Part shown: piece by piece, positions 7,648 through 14,330 of the stretch
Layout: each line of letters opens with the position of its first letter
Position numbering within the stretch: the first letter of the stretch is position 1
DNA from: Oligoflexia bacterium
GTDB taxonomy: Bacteria > Bdellovibrionota > UBA1018
NCBI GenBank assembly: GCA_903854365.1
Contig: CAINWE010000377.1
Span: 1 to 24,038 of the forward strand
Reading direction: 5' to 3'
Length of the DNA stretch: 24,038 nucleotides
The notes under the pieces: generated by a model
Databases searched by the model: none
Seen by the model: only the letters and a program-made list of their open reading frames with translations
What the model was told of the DNA's origin: nothing
Made by a program: the position numbers and the translations under genes

Positions 7648-9166
7648 GGTGTCTTCGGGTAGGGTCTCTGTTTTCCGTGCCTGGATTGTCCTCTGTTTGG
7701 GTCTGGTGCTGGTTGACTGCGGCGCAGCAAAAAGCATGCTGTCTGGTGCTAGCTTAAATACGGGGGGCGGGTCTAACCAAACTGTGAATCAGTGTTCGCA
7801 AACGACGAGCGATCAAAATTTAAATGTGAACCCAACGTCAGGCGGAGCCAGTCTCAATGCAGTAACCGGTAATAACGTCATGTCTTTGACGATCGACGGT
7901 GATCAGTGCCTTTCAGTGCCTGCTACGGATCCTAGTGCTCATACTCCGCCGAACGCTCCCTGTGTGAGTGTTACGGTATGTCCTCCTGGTTCAGCTTCGT
8001 CTTCAGCGCCAAACTGTCAAGTGATTCACGGCCTGCTCTTAGATACAGGGAGCGTAGGGTTACGAGTTTTTAGATCGGCGATGAATTGCGGCCTGGTGGC
8101 TGCTTTGACTCCAGTTGGCGTGAGTTCGGGTAAGATTGCGGCTGAGTGCGTCACTTTTGCGGACGGCAGCGCTGAGTGGGGTCCCATCGCGCAAGCTACA
8201 GTATTTATGGGCGGTGAAGGGGGTGCAAGTACTCCTATTCAAATTATCGATGATACCTTTGGCGGAGCGTGGAATGGTGCGACCTCGGGTTCAAGCGTGA
8301 GTGGCCCAGCCGTTTGTCAGTCGTTGGCGGGTGCCGGTTCGAGCAGCACGGAAACCCTGGATCAGGGACCTGCTCAATTGGGGTATAACGGGGTTCTTGG
8401 GGTGGGTCTCTATGCGCAGGACTGCGGTACTCAGTGCACCAACCCGACTCCTTACCCTCAATACTATTCGTGTACTGGGAATTTGACCTCGGCAACTACC
8501 TGTAGCCTGCAGCCGATTTCGCTGAGTAAAGTCAGTCAGGTTCAGAACCCGGTCGCTCAATTGCCACAAGACAATAATGGCGTCGTAGTCATGCTTCCGA
8601 GTGTCGGACAGACAGGCGCTACTTTCGCAGGTGGGTATTTAGTTTTCGGAGTAGGAACGCAGGCGAACAATACTCCTGCTGGGAGTGTGAAAACATTTCT
8701 TCAAGATCCTTCAACGGGTGAGATTACGGCTTCTTTGAATGGGGCGACTAACCCGGCTTTTCTCGATACGGGATCGACCTACTATAATTTTGCTGCTGGT
8801 AGCTCCACTTCGGGGCTCGTGGACTGTGGGACTCTGAGTAGCATATTTTCAGGCCTGGGATTTTATTGCCCGACAGGAAGCACGGGATCGACTACTAATG
8901 TAGTGTCTTTGTCGTCCACAATTTCAGGTTATACAGGGTCCTCCGCCTCGGCTGCGGTGACGATCTCGGTTGGAAACCCTCTCGATCTCTTTAGCGCGGC
9001 TAATAATAATTGGGTGTTCTCTGATATTGGGGTTGGGTCGAGTCTTTCAGGTTTCTCCAGCAGCACAGTGGACCTAGGCTTACCGTTTTATTTCGGGCGC
9101 TCGGTGTATCATGGATTTGAGAGTCGGTCTTCATCCCTCGGTTCCGGACCCTATTGGGCGTTTTGA
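7634..9166 (+). CDS. DUF3443-family secreted protein, probable pepsin-like aspartic protease (paralog 1)
   Basis: A 510-aa exported protein. The N-terminus has Arg10 and Arg15, then AWIVLCLGLVLVDCG. Cys29 sits in LVDC, a lipobox-like site with an unusual Asp at -1, so lipidation is uncertain. The core fits DUF3443. Read against the A1 peptidase fold it has, in order: LLLDTGSVGLRVF (Asp137), flap-like TFADGSAEWGP (Phe175 where pepsins have Tyr), YNGVLGVGL, GGYLVFG, AFLDTGSTYYNF (Asp378) and LGLPFYFGRSVYHGFE. This order matches the catalytic Asp, flap, psi-loop, second Asp and second psi-loop of pepsins. Twelve of its cysteines are shared with paralog 2. It ends in GPYWAF. GGGGTGA (7621-7627) precedes the ATG, which overlaps the DUF2844 gene by 14 nt. 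Family membership is strong; protease activity is inference. Confidence 0.85.
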   Translation: MILNKVSSGRVSVFRAWIVLCLGLVLVDCGAAKSMLSGASLNTGGGSNQTVNQCSQTTSDQNLNVNPTSGGASLNAVTGNNVMSLTIDGDQCLSVPATDPSAHTPPNAPCVSVTVCPPGSASSSAPNCQVIHGLLLDTGSVGLRVFRSAMNCGLVAALTPVGVSSGKIAAECVTFADGSAEWGPIAQATVFMGGEGGASTPIQIIDDTFGGAWNGATSGSSVSGPAVCQSLAGAGSSSTETLDQGPAQLGYNGVLGVGLYAQDCGTQCTNPTPYPQYYSCTGNLTSATTCSLQPISLSKVSQVQNPVAQLPQDNNGVVVMLPSVGQTGATFAGGYLVFGVGTQANNTPAGSVKTFLQDPSTGEITASLNGATNPAFLDTGSTYYNFAAGSSTSGLVDCGTLSSIFSGLGFYCPTGSTGSTTNVVSLSSTISGYTGSSASAAVTISVGNPLDLFSAANNNWVFSDIGVGSSLSGFSSSTVDLGLPFYFGRSVYHGFESRSSSLGSGPYWAF

Positions 9167-9168
9167 AG

Positions 9169-10548
9169 ATGGGGGCGTGTGGGGTGAATGACTTACTCGT
9201 CCTGATCATGGTGATGATCCTGGGGTGTGCGTGTGCAAAATCTAACCAGAATGCTGTGGTTTCTAGTGGGCTTCCGAACGGCACTACCTTGCCTACGATG
9301 ATTGGGGATAATGTATTGCGTTTGACGGTCGATGGCGATCAGTGTCTCTCTAGCCCCTCGACTGCGGCGAGTTCTGTGGTACCTCCTAACGCCCCCTGCG
9401 TCAGTGTCACGGTTTGTCCGCCGGGAACTAGTTCCTCCTCTGCCAGTCAATGCCAGGTGATTCCCGGCCTCTTGGTGGATACTGGGAGCGTGGGTCTAAG
9501 GGTCTTTAAGTCAGTGATGAATCATTCGCTTTTGAGTCAGCTGGTAAGTGTGGCGGCCCCCGCCGGGGGTATTGTTGCTGAGTGTGTCGGTTATGCGGAT
9601 GGTTCGGCCGATTGGGGGCCGATCGCCGAGGCGACCGTGTTTCTGGGCGGCGAGCCCGGGGTAAATACTCAAATCCAGCTGATTGATAGCACTTATGGTA
9701 CGGCGAGCGTGTGTGGCGGTAATTTGGATCAAGACCCAAGTCATTTGGGGTATAATGGAATTTTGGGGGTTGGGCTTTTTCCGCAAGATTGCGGGACTGC
9801 TTGTGAGAGTACGAATTCAACCCTCAATCCTGGGATGTATTTTTCTTGTTCGGGAACTCTCAGTACGGCCACGAATTGCAATACGACTCCTATTTCTCTC
9901 GCGGCTTCTCATCAAGTTCAAAACGTCATTGCTCATTTACCGGTCGATCCGAACACCGGTACCCAAGATAATAATGGAGTGGTCCTGATGCTGCCCAGTG
10001 TTTCTGCGAGCGGAGCTCCCGAGGTCGATGGGTATCTGATCTTAGGGGTTGCAACCCGGAGCAATAACACGCCGGCCAGTAACGTGGTAGCTTACCCGCC
10101 GGATCCATCGACTGGCAATATCACGGCAATGCTGAACGGCGTTGTCAATGAGGCTTTTATTGATAGCGGGTCCAGTTTTTATAATTTTGCTGCAGGTTCC
10201 TCGACTGGAAATTTGGCGGATTGCGGCAATTATAATAGCGCTTATTTACGCGCGGGCTACTACTGTCCTTTGAATAATGCGAATGCAGTGCAAAGTATTA
10301 GTCTGCCTATTTCGGGGTATAATGGTTCCCAGACCTCATTGATTTCTTTGCTGATGGGCAATCCACTCGATCTCATTGGGGTAAATGGAAATTTTGTCTT
10401 TGCAGATATCGCTACTGGCTCAAGCTTGAGTGGGATGGCTTCAAATACGGTCGATCTCGGCCTCCCCTTTTATCTAGGAAGAAATGTTTATCATGGCTAT
10501 GCGTTCAAGTCTTCTTCTCTAGGGTATGGGCCCTATTGGGCATTTTAG
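9169..10548 (+). CDS. DUF3443-family lipoprotein, probable pepsin-like aspartic protease (paralog 2)
   Basis: A 459-aa paralog of the preceding gene; the aligned cores look about 60% identical by eye. ATG 9169 lies 2 nt after the upstream stop. An in-frame TTG at 9154 (adding MGVLK, the only positive charge) and a GTG at 9184 are alternatives. The signal sequence LLVLIMVMILGC ends in a good lipobox with Cys20, so an outer-membrane or periplasm-facing lipoprotein is likely. Numbered from ATG 9169, the protease-like motifs are LLVDTGSVGLRVF (Asp104), GYADGSADWGP (Tyr142, the canonical flap residue), YNGILGVGL, GGE and VDGYLILG segments, AFIDSGSSFYNF (Asp332) and LGLPFYLGRNVYHGY. It ends in GPYWAF. 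It lacks most of the Ser/Gly-rich insert that paralog 1 carries around its residues 208-245. Substrate unknown. Confidence 0.85.
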   Translation: MGACGVNDLLVLIMVMILGCACAKSNQNAVVSSGLPNGTTLPTMIGDNVLRLTVDGDQCLSSPSTAASSVVPPNAPCVSVTVCPPGTSSSSASQCQVIPGLLVDTGSVGLRVFKSVMNHSLLSQLVSVAAPAGGIVAECVGYADGSADWGPIAEATVFLGGEPGVNTQIQLIDSTYGTASVCGGNLDQDPSHLGYNGILGVGLFPQDCGTACESTNSTLNPGMYFSCSGTLSTATNCNTTPISLAASHQVQNVIAHLPVDPNTGTQDNNGVVLMLPSVSASGAPEVDGYLILGVATRSNNTPASNVVAYPPDPSTGNITAMLNGVVNEAFIDSGSSFYNFAAGSSTGNLADCGNYNSAYLRAGYYCPLNNANAVQSISLPISGYNGSQTSLISLLMGNPLDLIGVNGNFVFADIATGSSLSGMASNTVDLGLPFYLGRNVYHGYAFKSSSLGYGPYWAF

Positions 10549-11471
10549 TTGGCGCATTGTTGAATGACTATTTTCTCAGGAGTCTGGAGGTAACTTTCTT
10601 CGGCGAATTTGCAAGACACTCCGTCGCCGGGATTTTCCTCGACGAAATACCGCCGCCATGCAAACGGATTTGAAAAACGGAAGTTGAAAGGGAACCCAAT
10701 TCCCGGGGAGGCGGCCGTGGGTGTCGGTACGGCTGAGGATCGGGGACTCGGTGAGGGGCTCGGTTCGGGTCGAGGCGATGGGCTCGGTGAGGAACTGGAT
10801 GTAGGAGTGGGCGAAGGGCTCGGTGTGGGCGAGGGGGAGATCGTCGGCGTGGGCAAGCTGGGGGGCGCTCCGGGAGCGTTCTGTGGGGTAAGGTCGCGGG
10901 TCGTTTTGCCGAGGTTCCAAAACACAAATGCTCGAATCACCGGATAGTCAGGGTCCTTGCAGTCGACGTGGCCTTTGATTTCGATTAAGGCAGGAGTGGT
11001 GCAGTTGAGATTGCCAGCCCCGTCATTTTTAACACGGATTTGACCGCCATCGATGCTGAGAGCAAGATTTCCGCTGGGTGGGAACTCCCAGGTTGTAGCC
11101 AGGGAGGTGCGCGTTAGGCCCCGGACGTCGAGTGTGTTTTTTTTACAATCGACTTGAATCAATAAAGGTCTAAGTGACTCATTGAGCTCCAGGGAGTTTA
11201 GAGATGTCGGCGCGGTGACTAACTCGAGCGGTGAGGGTTGTGGCGGAGCGATATAGCCATGGGGACATTGACTGCCAAAGCTTGCGCTTCCCAAGACAGG
11301 AATGACGACGAGACGATTATCGGAAGAGGTTCTCCTCGAGTTCATGGGTTCTCTTTGGTCGGTGGGAGGTGGCGTAGATGGAGCAGGAGCCATCGAGTCC
11401 GAAGAGTCGCTGCCGCATCCGAGAATCGTCATGAGCAAGAATCCTGTGGATGACCATTTTCTAGTCTTCAT
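10545..11471 (-). CDS. Putative lipoprotein with a Pro/Ser/Thr-rich linker
   Basis: A 308-aa protein I do not recognise as a family. The start MKTRKWSSTGFLLMTILGC is a clear lipoprotein signal with Cys19; upstream in-frame codons would add ten residues and spoil it. Asp/Ser-rich residues follow. A globular segment (about 50-195) contains Cys pairs around CKKNTLDVRG and NLNCTTP, including SGNLALSIDGGQIRVKND, which looks β-rich. Residues about 200-255 are a low-complexity linker of P-S-P and P-T-P repeats. A short C-terminal domain follows with two cysteines (SCKFAEESYL and the terminal QQCAN). The layout suggests a surface protein with two domains joined by an extended linker. It converges on DUF3443 paralog 2 with a 4-nt overlap and lies 75 nt downstream of hemY on the same strand. 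Confidence 0.75.
   Translation of the reverse strand: MKTRKWSSTGFLLMTILGCGSDSSDSMAPAPSTPPPTDQREPMNSRRTSSDNRLVVIPVLGSASFGSQCPHGYIAPPQPSPLELVTAPTSLNSLELNESLRPLLIQVDCKKNTLDVRGLTRTSLATTWEFPPSGNLALSIDGGQIRVKNDGAGNLNCTTPALIEIKGHVDCKDPDYPVIRAFVFWNLGKTTRDLTPQNAPGAPPSLPTPTISPSPTPSPSPTPTSSSSPSPSPRPEPSPSPSPRSSAVPTPTAASPGIGFPFNFRFSNPFAWRRYFVEENPGDGVSCKFAEESYLQTPEKIVIQQCAN
10707..10874 (-). repeat. Low-complexity Pro/Ser/Thr-coding repeat with G-rich plus strand
   Basis: This stretch encodes the P-S-P/P-T-P linker of the lipoprotein gene. On the plus strand it reads as imperfect repeats of GGGCTCGGTG-like units with many G runs. From 10809 to 10837 four G runs (GGG, GGG, GGG, GGGGG) are separated by 4, 8 and 3 nt, a borderline G-quadruplex pattern on the template strand. 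Such tracts often vary in length between strains by slippage. Confidence 0.7.
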
Positions 11472-11546
11472 TGTGATCCCGGACTGCAAGCGACAAGCCA
11501 AGCGCTGAGCTATTCCCTGAGCTCAATGCCCAAGATCAAGGGTCCC
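11472..11546. other. Short spacer with a weak hairpin between hemY and the lipoprotein gene
   Basis: This 75-nt spacer separates two minus-strand genes. It contains a 6-bp inverted repeat, TGAGCT at 11506-11511 and AGCTCA at 11520-11525, with an 8-nt loop. No T-tract follows on either strand, so it is not a convincing intrinsic terminator. A GGGA motif upstream of the lipoprotein start is its likely ribosome-binding site. Confidence 0.35.
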
Positions 11547-12845
11547 CTACTGAATTGGGCTGAGTTGGGCGAGGCGCGCAGTGTCTTCGATCATTCCTCG
11601 GATACTGACGGCGCCCGTATAATTACCCGCCAAGATTCGGCCGGGTTGCGAGCACCACCCGTCGCGTGCGAGATTCCAAGCGTGAACCAGGTTTTGGTCG
11701 TAGAGCGGGATTGCGTGTGGCCAATGTGTGATCGCATAATGCTCGATAGGCCCGCTCCATCCAAAGAGGGAATTTAATTCTGCTTCGATTGTGAGCAGTG
11801 TTGGTCGGTCGCGATCTAAGTGGAAATGGGAGGACTGAGTTTGAGTGAGCATGATGGTCAGCGAAATCCATTTCCCTGAGTCGAGCACTCGATGTTGAAA
11901 AGCACTCGAGTTGAAAAGAATGCCGAGGCATTTTCGGCCCTCCACTGCTGGCATTAAAACGCCGACTCCTTCGGGGATTAATTTGATGCGGCTCTTTTCT
12001 AAAAATACGGTAGCCGTTGAGAGAGAAGCCCATTGAAGTGCGTCGAGCGCTTGTGCGAGTTGAGGATCTGCAGAATTGAGGAGCTTGCTTGCTTGCGAAG
12101 GCGGCACTGCAAGAATGAGGTTGTCTGTTTTTGGGAGTTCACGAACGGGGTGATCAAGGTGAATGCGTTCGGGATGGCTCGCCATGAGATGATCTTTTAG
12201 GGATTGAATGAGGCTCTCCATCCCATTTTTTGGGGCCATCATTTTGGGCTTTGATCGAGATGACGTTGCGATGCGTTTTTTCAGGAAGTTCAATAGGAGG
12301 TGCGTAAACAGGGTTCGTCCCTGAGGTACGACGAGTGAGGGAAACGCCGCGTTGACTAGAATTTGATGGGGCGATGCTCCAAAAATACCTCGGAGCATAG
12401 GGCTGACCAGGTACTCGAGTGCTGGCTGCCCTAAATAGAGCTGCGTCCATTCGGCCAAGCTCAGCGGATGATCACTGCTGGAGCGGGCCCAAAAACTTCT
12501 GAACAGAGCGCGGATCGCTTCAGAAAAGGTCATGGGAAATTGTCGCATTTGCCCATTTCTGAGAATCCACCGCGCTCGAGAGTGAGGATTGACTTCGAGA
12601 AGTTCAATGCCGAGGTCGCCAAAAAGTTTTTCGACTTCTGGGGTGACCAAAAGTGAGTGAGCTGCTGCCTCTGTGATTCCGAGGGGTGTGGACTGGGTTT
12701 GAATAAGGCCGCCCCAGCGCGTACTTTCTTCATACAGGTGGACGTGATATCCAGCCCGGGTGAGGTAATAGCAGGCGAGAAGTCCGGAAACTCCTCCGCC
12801 GATGATCGTCACTTCACGAGAATTGGGATTGAGTTTACCGATCAT
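11547..12845 (-). CDS. hemY: Protoporphyrinogen oxidase, FAD-dependent HemY type (also named hemG in some databases)
   Basis: A 432-aa FAD enzyme that should oxidise protoporphyrinogen IX to protoporphyrin IX with oxygen as acceptor. The N-terminal dinucleotide-binding motif is VTIIGGGVSGLLACYYL, followed by VHLYEESTRWGGLIQT with the typical GG doublet. The C-terminal FAD segment is ILAGNYTGAVSIRGMIEDTA. I chose the reverse-strand ATG at 12843-12845. A longer frame reaches 12923 and would add 26 residues running toward lspA without family support. Because HemN in this window makes protoporphyrinogen IX, this is more likely a true protoporphyrinogen oxidase than the coproporphyrinogen oxidase role of Gram-positive HemY; that is inference. 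It is divergent from lspA and separated from the main heme operon by about 5.5 kb. Confidence 0.88.
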   Translation of the reverse strand: MIGKLNPNSREVTIIGGGVSGLLACYYLTRAGYHVHLYEESTRWGGLIQTQSTPLGITEAAAHSLLVTPEVEKLFGDLGIELLEVNPHSRARWILRNGQMRQFPMTFSEAIRALFRSFWARSSSDHPLSLAEWTQLYLGQPALEYLVSPMLRGIFGASPHQILVNAAFPSLVVPQGRTLFTHLLLNFLKKRIATSSRSKPKMMAPKNGMESLIQSLKDHLMASHPERIHLDHPVRELPKTDNLILAVPPSQASKLLNSADPQLAQALDALQWASLSTATVFLEKSRIKLIPEGVGVLMPAVEGRKCLGILFNSSAFQHRVLDSGKWISLTIMLTQTQSSHFHLDRDRPTLLTIEAELNSLFGWSGPIEHYAITHWPHAIPLYDQNLVHAWNLARDGWCSQPGRILAGNYTGAVSIRGMIEDTARLAQLSPIQ

Positions 12846-12950
12846 GGGCCATCTCTTCGAAATAGGGTACGTTGAAGGTGTATCTATCCGATTTCTTCGT
12901 TGTGTGCCATACTTGAATCTCAAAAAGAGCTGAGAAGGGAAAGGCCAAAC
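12846..12950. promoter_or_regulatory. Divergent intergenic region between hemY and the lspA operon
   Basis: This 105-nt spacer separates divergent hemY and lspA and should hold both promoters. At its right end GAAGGGAAAGG (12934-12944) provides a strong lspA ribosome-binding site 6 nt before the ATG. I see no well-spaced -35/-10 pair on either strand. Confidence 0.4.
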
Positions 12951-13463
12951 ATGAGTCTAGGCGTGATTCGAGGAATAAAGCTGAAATACAGAATCTTGTT
13001 TTTTTTGACCTTAGGCGTGGTCATCCTCGACCAGATCACCAAATCGATGATCCTCGAAAGGTTTGGTCTGGGTATGACGTTACCCATTATTCCCAATTAT
13101 TTTAACCTGACCTATGTTCAAAACCGCGGGGCAGCTTTTGGTTTTCTTGCACAGACGGATCCAGCGTTTCGGGTGCCATTTTTCATTGTAGTGCCGACCT
13201 TGGCGCTGGTCTCCATTGCGCTCGTATTTCGGAGGCTGGCAGATCGAGATCTCAAAATGGCATCGGCGTTGTCGTTAGTTGTGGCTGGCGCCTTAGGGAA
13301 CTTAATCGACCGCTTTGTTTTGGGTTTTGTGGTCGATTTCTTAGATTTTCATTGGCACTGGGGTTATCATTTTCCCGCATTCAACGTGGCAGATTCAGCG
13401 ATCTGCATTGGCGTAGGATTGCTAATGTTGGATTGGTTTAAACAAGAGAAGCAGTTAGACTGA
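12951..13463 (+). CDS. lspA: Lipoprotein signal peptidase (signal peptidase II)
   Basis: LspA cleaves the signal peptide of diacylglyceryl-prolipoproteins in the inner membrane. The 170-aa product has four membrane segments and all family motifs: LDQITKSMI near the N-terminus, QNRGAAFGFL, GALGNLIDR with catalytic Asp120, and FNVADSAI with catalytic Asp148. ATG 12951 is chosen over an in-frame TTG at 12900 because AAGG lies 6 nt upstream and the resulting N-terminus has normal length. lgt follows after 21 nt, so successive lipoprotein-processing enzymes are encoded together. At least two lipoprotein substrates (9169-10548 and 10545-11471) are encoded nearby. Confidence 0.96.
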   Translation: MSLGVIRGIKLKYRILFFLTLGVVILDQITKSMILERFGLGMTLPIIPNYFNLTYVQNRGAAFGFLAQTDPAFRVPFFIVVPTLALVSIALVFRRLADRDLKMASALSLVVAGALGNLIDRFVLGFVVDFLDFHWHWGYHFPAFNVADSAICIGVGLLMLDWFKQEKQLD

Positions 13464-13484
13464 GGCGAAAAGGAGCAAAGTTCG

Positions 13485-14330
13485 ATGCATCCAGAGCTAC
13501 TCAAAATTGGTCCCTTCCCTATTCATACCTATGGTTTTTTGATTGCCATCGGCTTTATTGTGGCTGCAGAAGTTCTTAGGGTGCTGTCGATTCGAGCCAA
13601 ACTCGATACCGAACGCGTCCTAGAAGCGGCTTATTGGAGTCTGTTGGTCGGATTATTGGGTGCTCGAGTTCTCTTTGTGATCACTCAATTGAGAGAGTTT
13701 TCTCATGATCCGCTCGGGATTTTTAGAATCTGGGAGGGAGGCCTCGTCTTTTTAGGCGGCCCGATCTTTGTCATCCCTTTTCTCATTTGGTATTTGCGCA
13801 AATATAAAGTCCCGATTTGGCCGCTTTTTGATATTGCAGCTCCTGCTCTAGCTATCGGACATGCGTTTGGACGGTTGGGTTGTTTGGCTGCGGGCTGTTG
13901 CTATGGCAAACCGACGGGGACTGCTTTTGGGGTGAGGTTGTACTCCAATATTGTCGAGCCTCACCTTCAAGGAATTCCGCTTCACCCGACCCAGCTCTAT
14001 GAGGCCGGATCGCTCCTGGTGCTTTTCTTTGGGCTGCTTTGGCTTCTGCGGCGCAAGGTGTTTGAAGGTCAGGTGGCACTTGCTTATCTGATTGCCTATC
14101 CCGTCATTCGCAGTATCATCGAAGTGTTTCGGGGAGATCTAGTGCGGGGTTTCGTCATTGATGATGTTCTTTCGACGAGTCAGTTCATTTCTATTTTTGT
14201 TTTTCTCGGTGCCGTTTGCGCATTGATTTTTCGACTCAGACAAGTGCAGTCGGAGGGGTTAGAGGGGCTTAAGCAAGGGCTTCAGAATCAAAAAACGGGA
14301 GGTTCCCCGTCTATGCTGGAGACCAAATGA
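13485..14330 (+). CDS. lgt: Prolipoprotein diacylglyceryl transferase
   Basis: Lgt transfers diacylglycerol from phosphatidylglycerol to the lipobox cysteine of prolipoproteins. The 281-aa polytopic protein begins MHPELLKIGPFPIHTYGFL, typical of the family. Its signature is HAFGRLGCLAAGCCYGKPT, the Cys-containing variant common outside enteric bacteria, in place of the GRxGNFxNxE form of E. coli. HPTQLYEAG and the C-terminal IIEVFRGD also fit. AGGAG at 13471-13475 lies 9 nt before the ATG. The stop overlaps the plsY start (ATGA). The charged C-terminal tail after the last membrane segment is somewhat long. Confidence 0.96.
   Translation: MHPELLKIGPFPIHTYGFLIAIGFIVAAEVLRVLSIRAKLDTERVLEAAYWSLLVGLLGARVLFVITQLREFSHDPLGIFRIWEGGLVFLGGPIFVIPFLIWYLRKYKVPIWPLFDIAAPALAIGHAFGRLGCLAAGCCYGKPTGTAFGVRLYSNIVEPHLQGIPLHPTQLYEAGSLLVLFFGLLWLLRRKVFEGQVALAYLIAYPVIRSIIEVFRGDLVRGFVIDDVLSTSQFISIFVFLGAVCALIFRLRQVQSEGLEGLKQGLQNQKTGGSPSMLETK

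Noticed and set aside
9506..9820. Overlapping antisense open frames in DUF3443 paralog 2
   Set aside because: They lie inside an intact conserved gene, differ from each other only by frame, and lack any start signal.
10707..10874. CRISPR-like or tandem non-coding repeat
   Set aside because: The repeats are irregular, unspaced and in frame with the Pro/Ser linker of a lipoprotein gene.
10609..10947. 112-codon Gly/Glu-rich open frame on the plus strand
   Set aside because: It is the reverse complement of the Pro/Ser linker of the lipoprotein gene; low complexity keeps all frames open here.
11506..11525. Intrinsic terminator between hemY and the lipoprotein gene
   Set aside because: The stem is only 6 bp and no T-tract follows on either strand.
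12900..12950. 17-residue N-terminal extension of lspA from TTG 12900
   Set aside because: The extension is polar and unlike LspA, while ATG 12951 has a strong ribosome-binding site.
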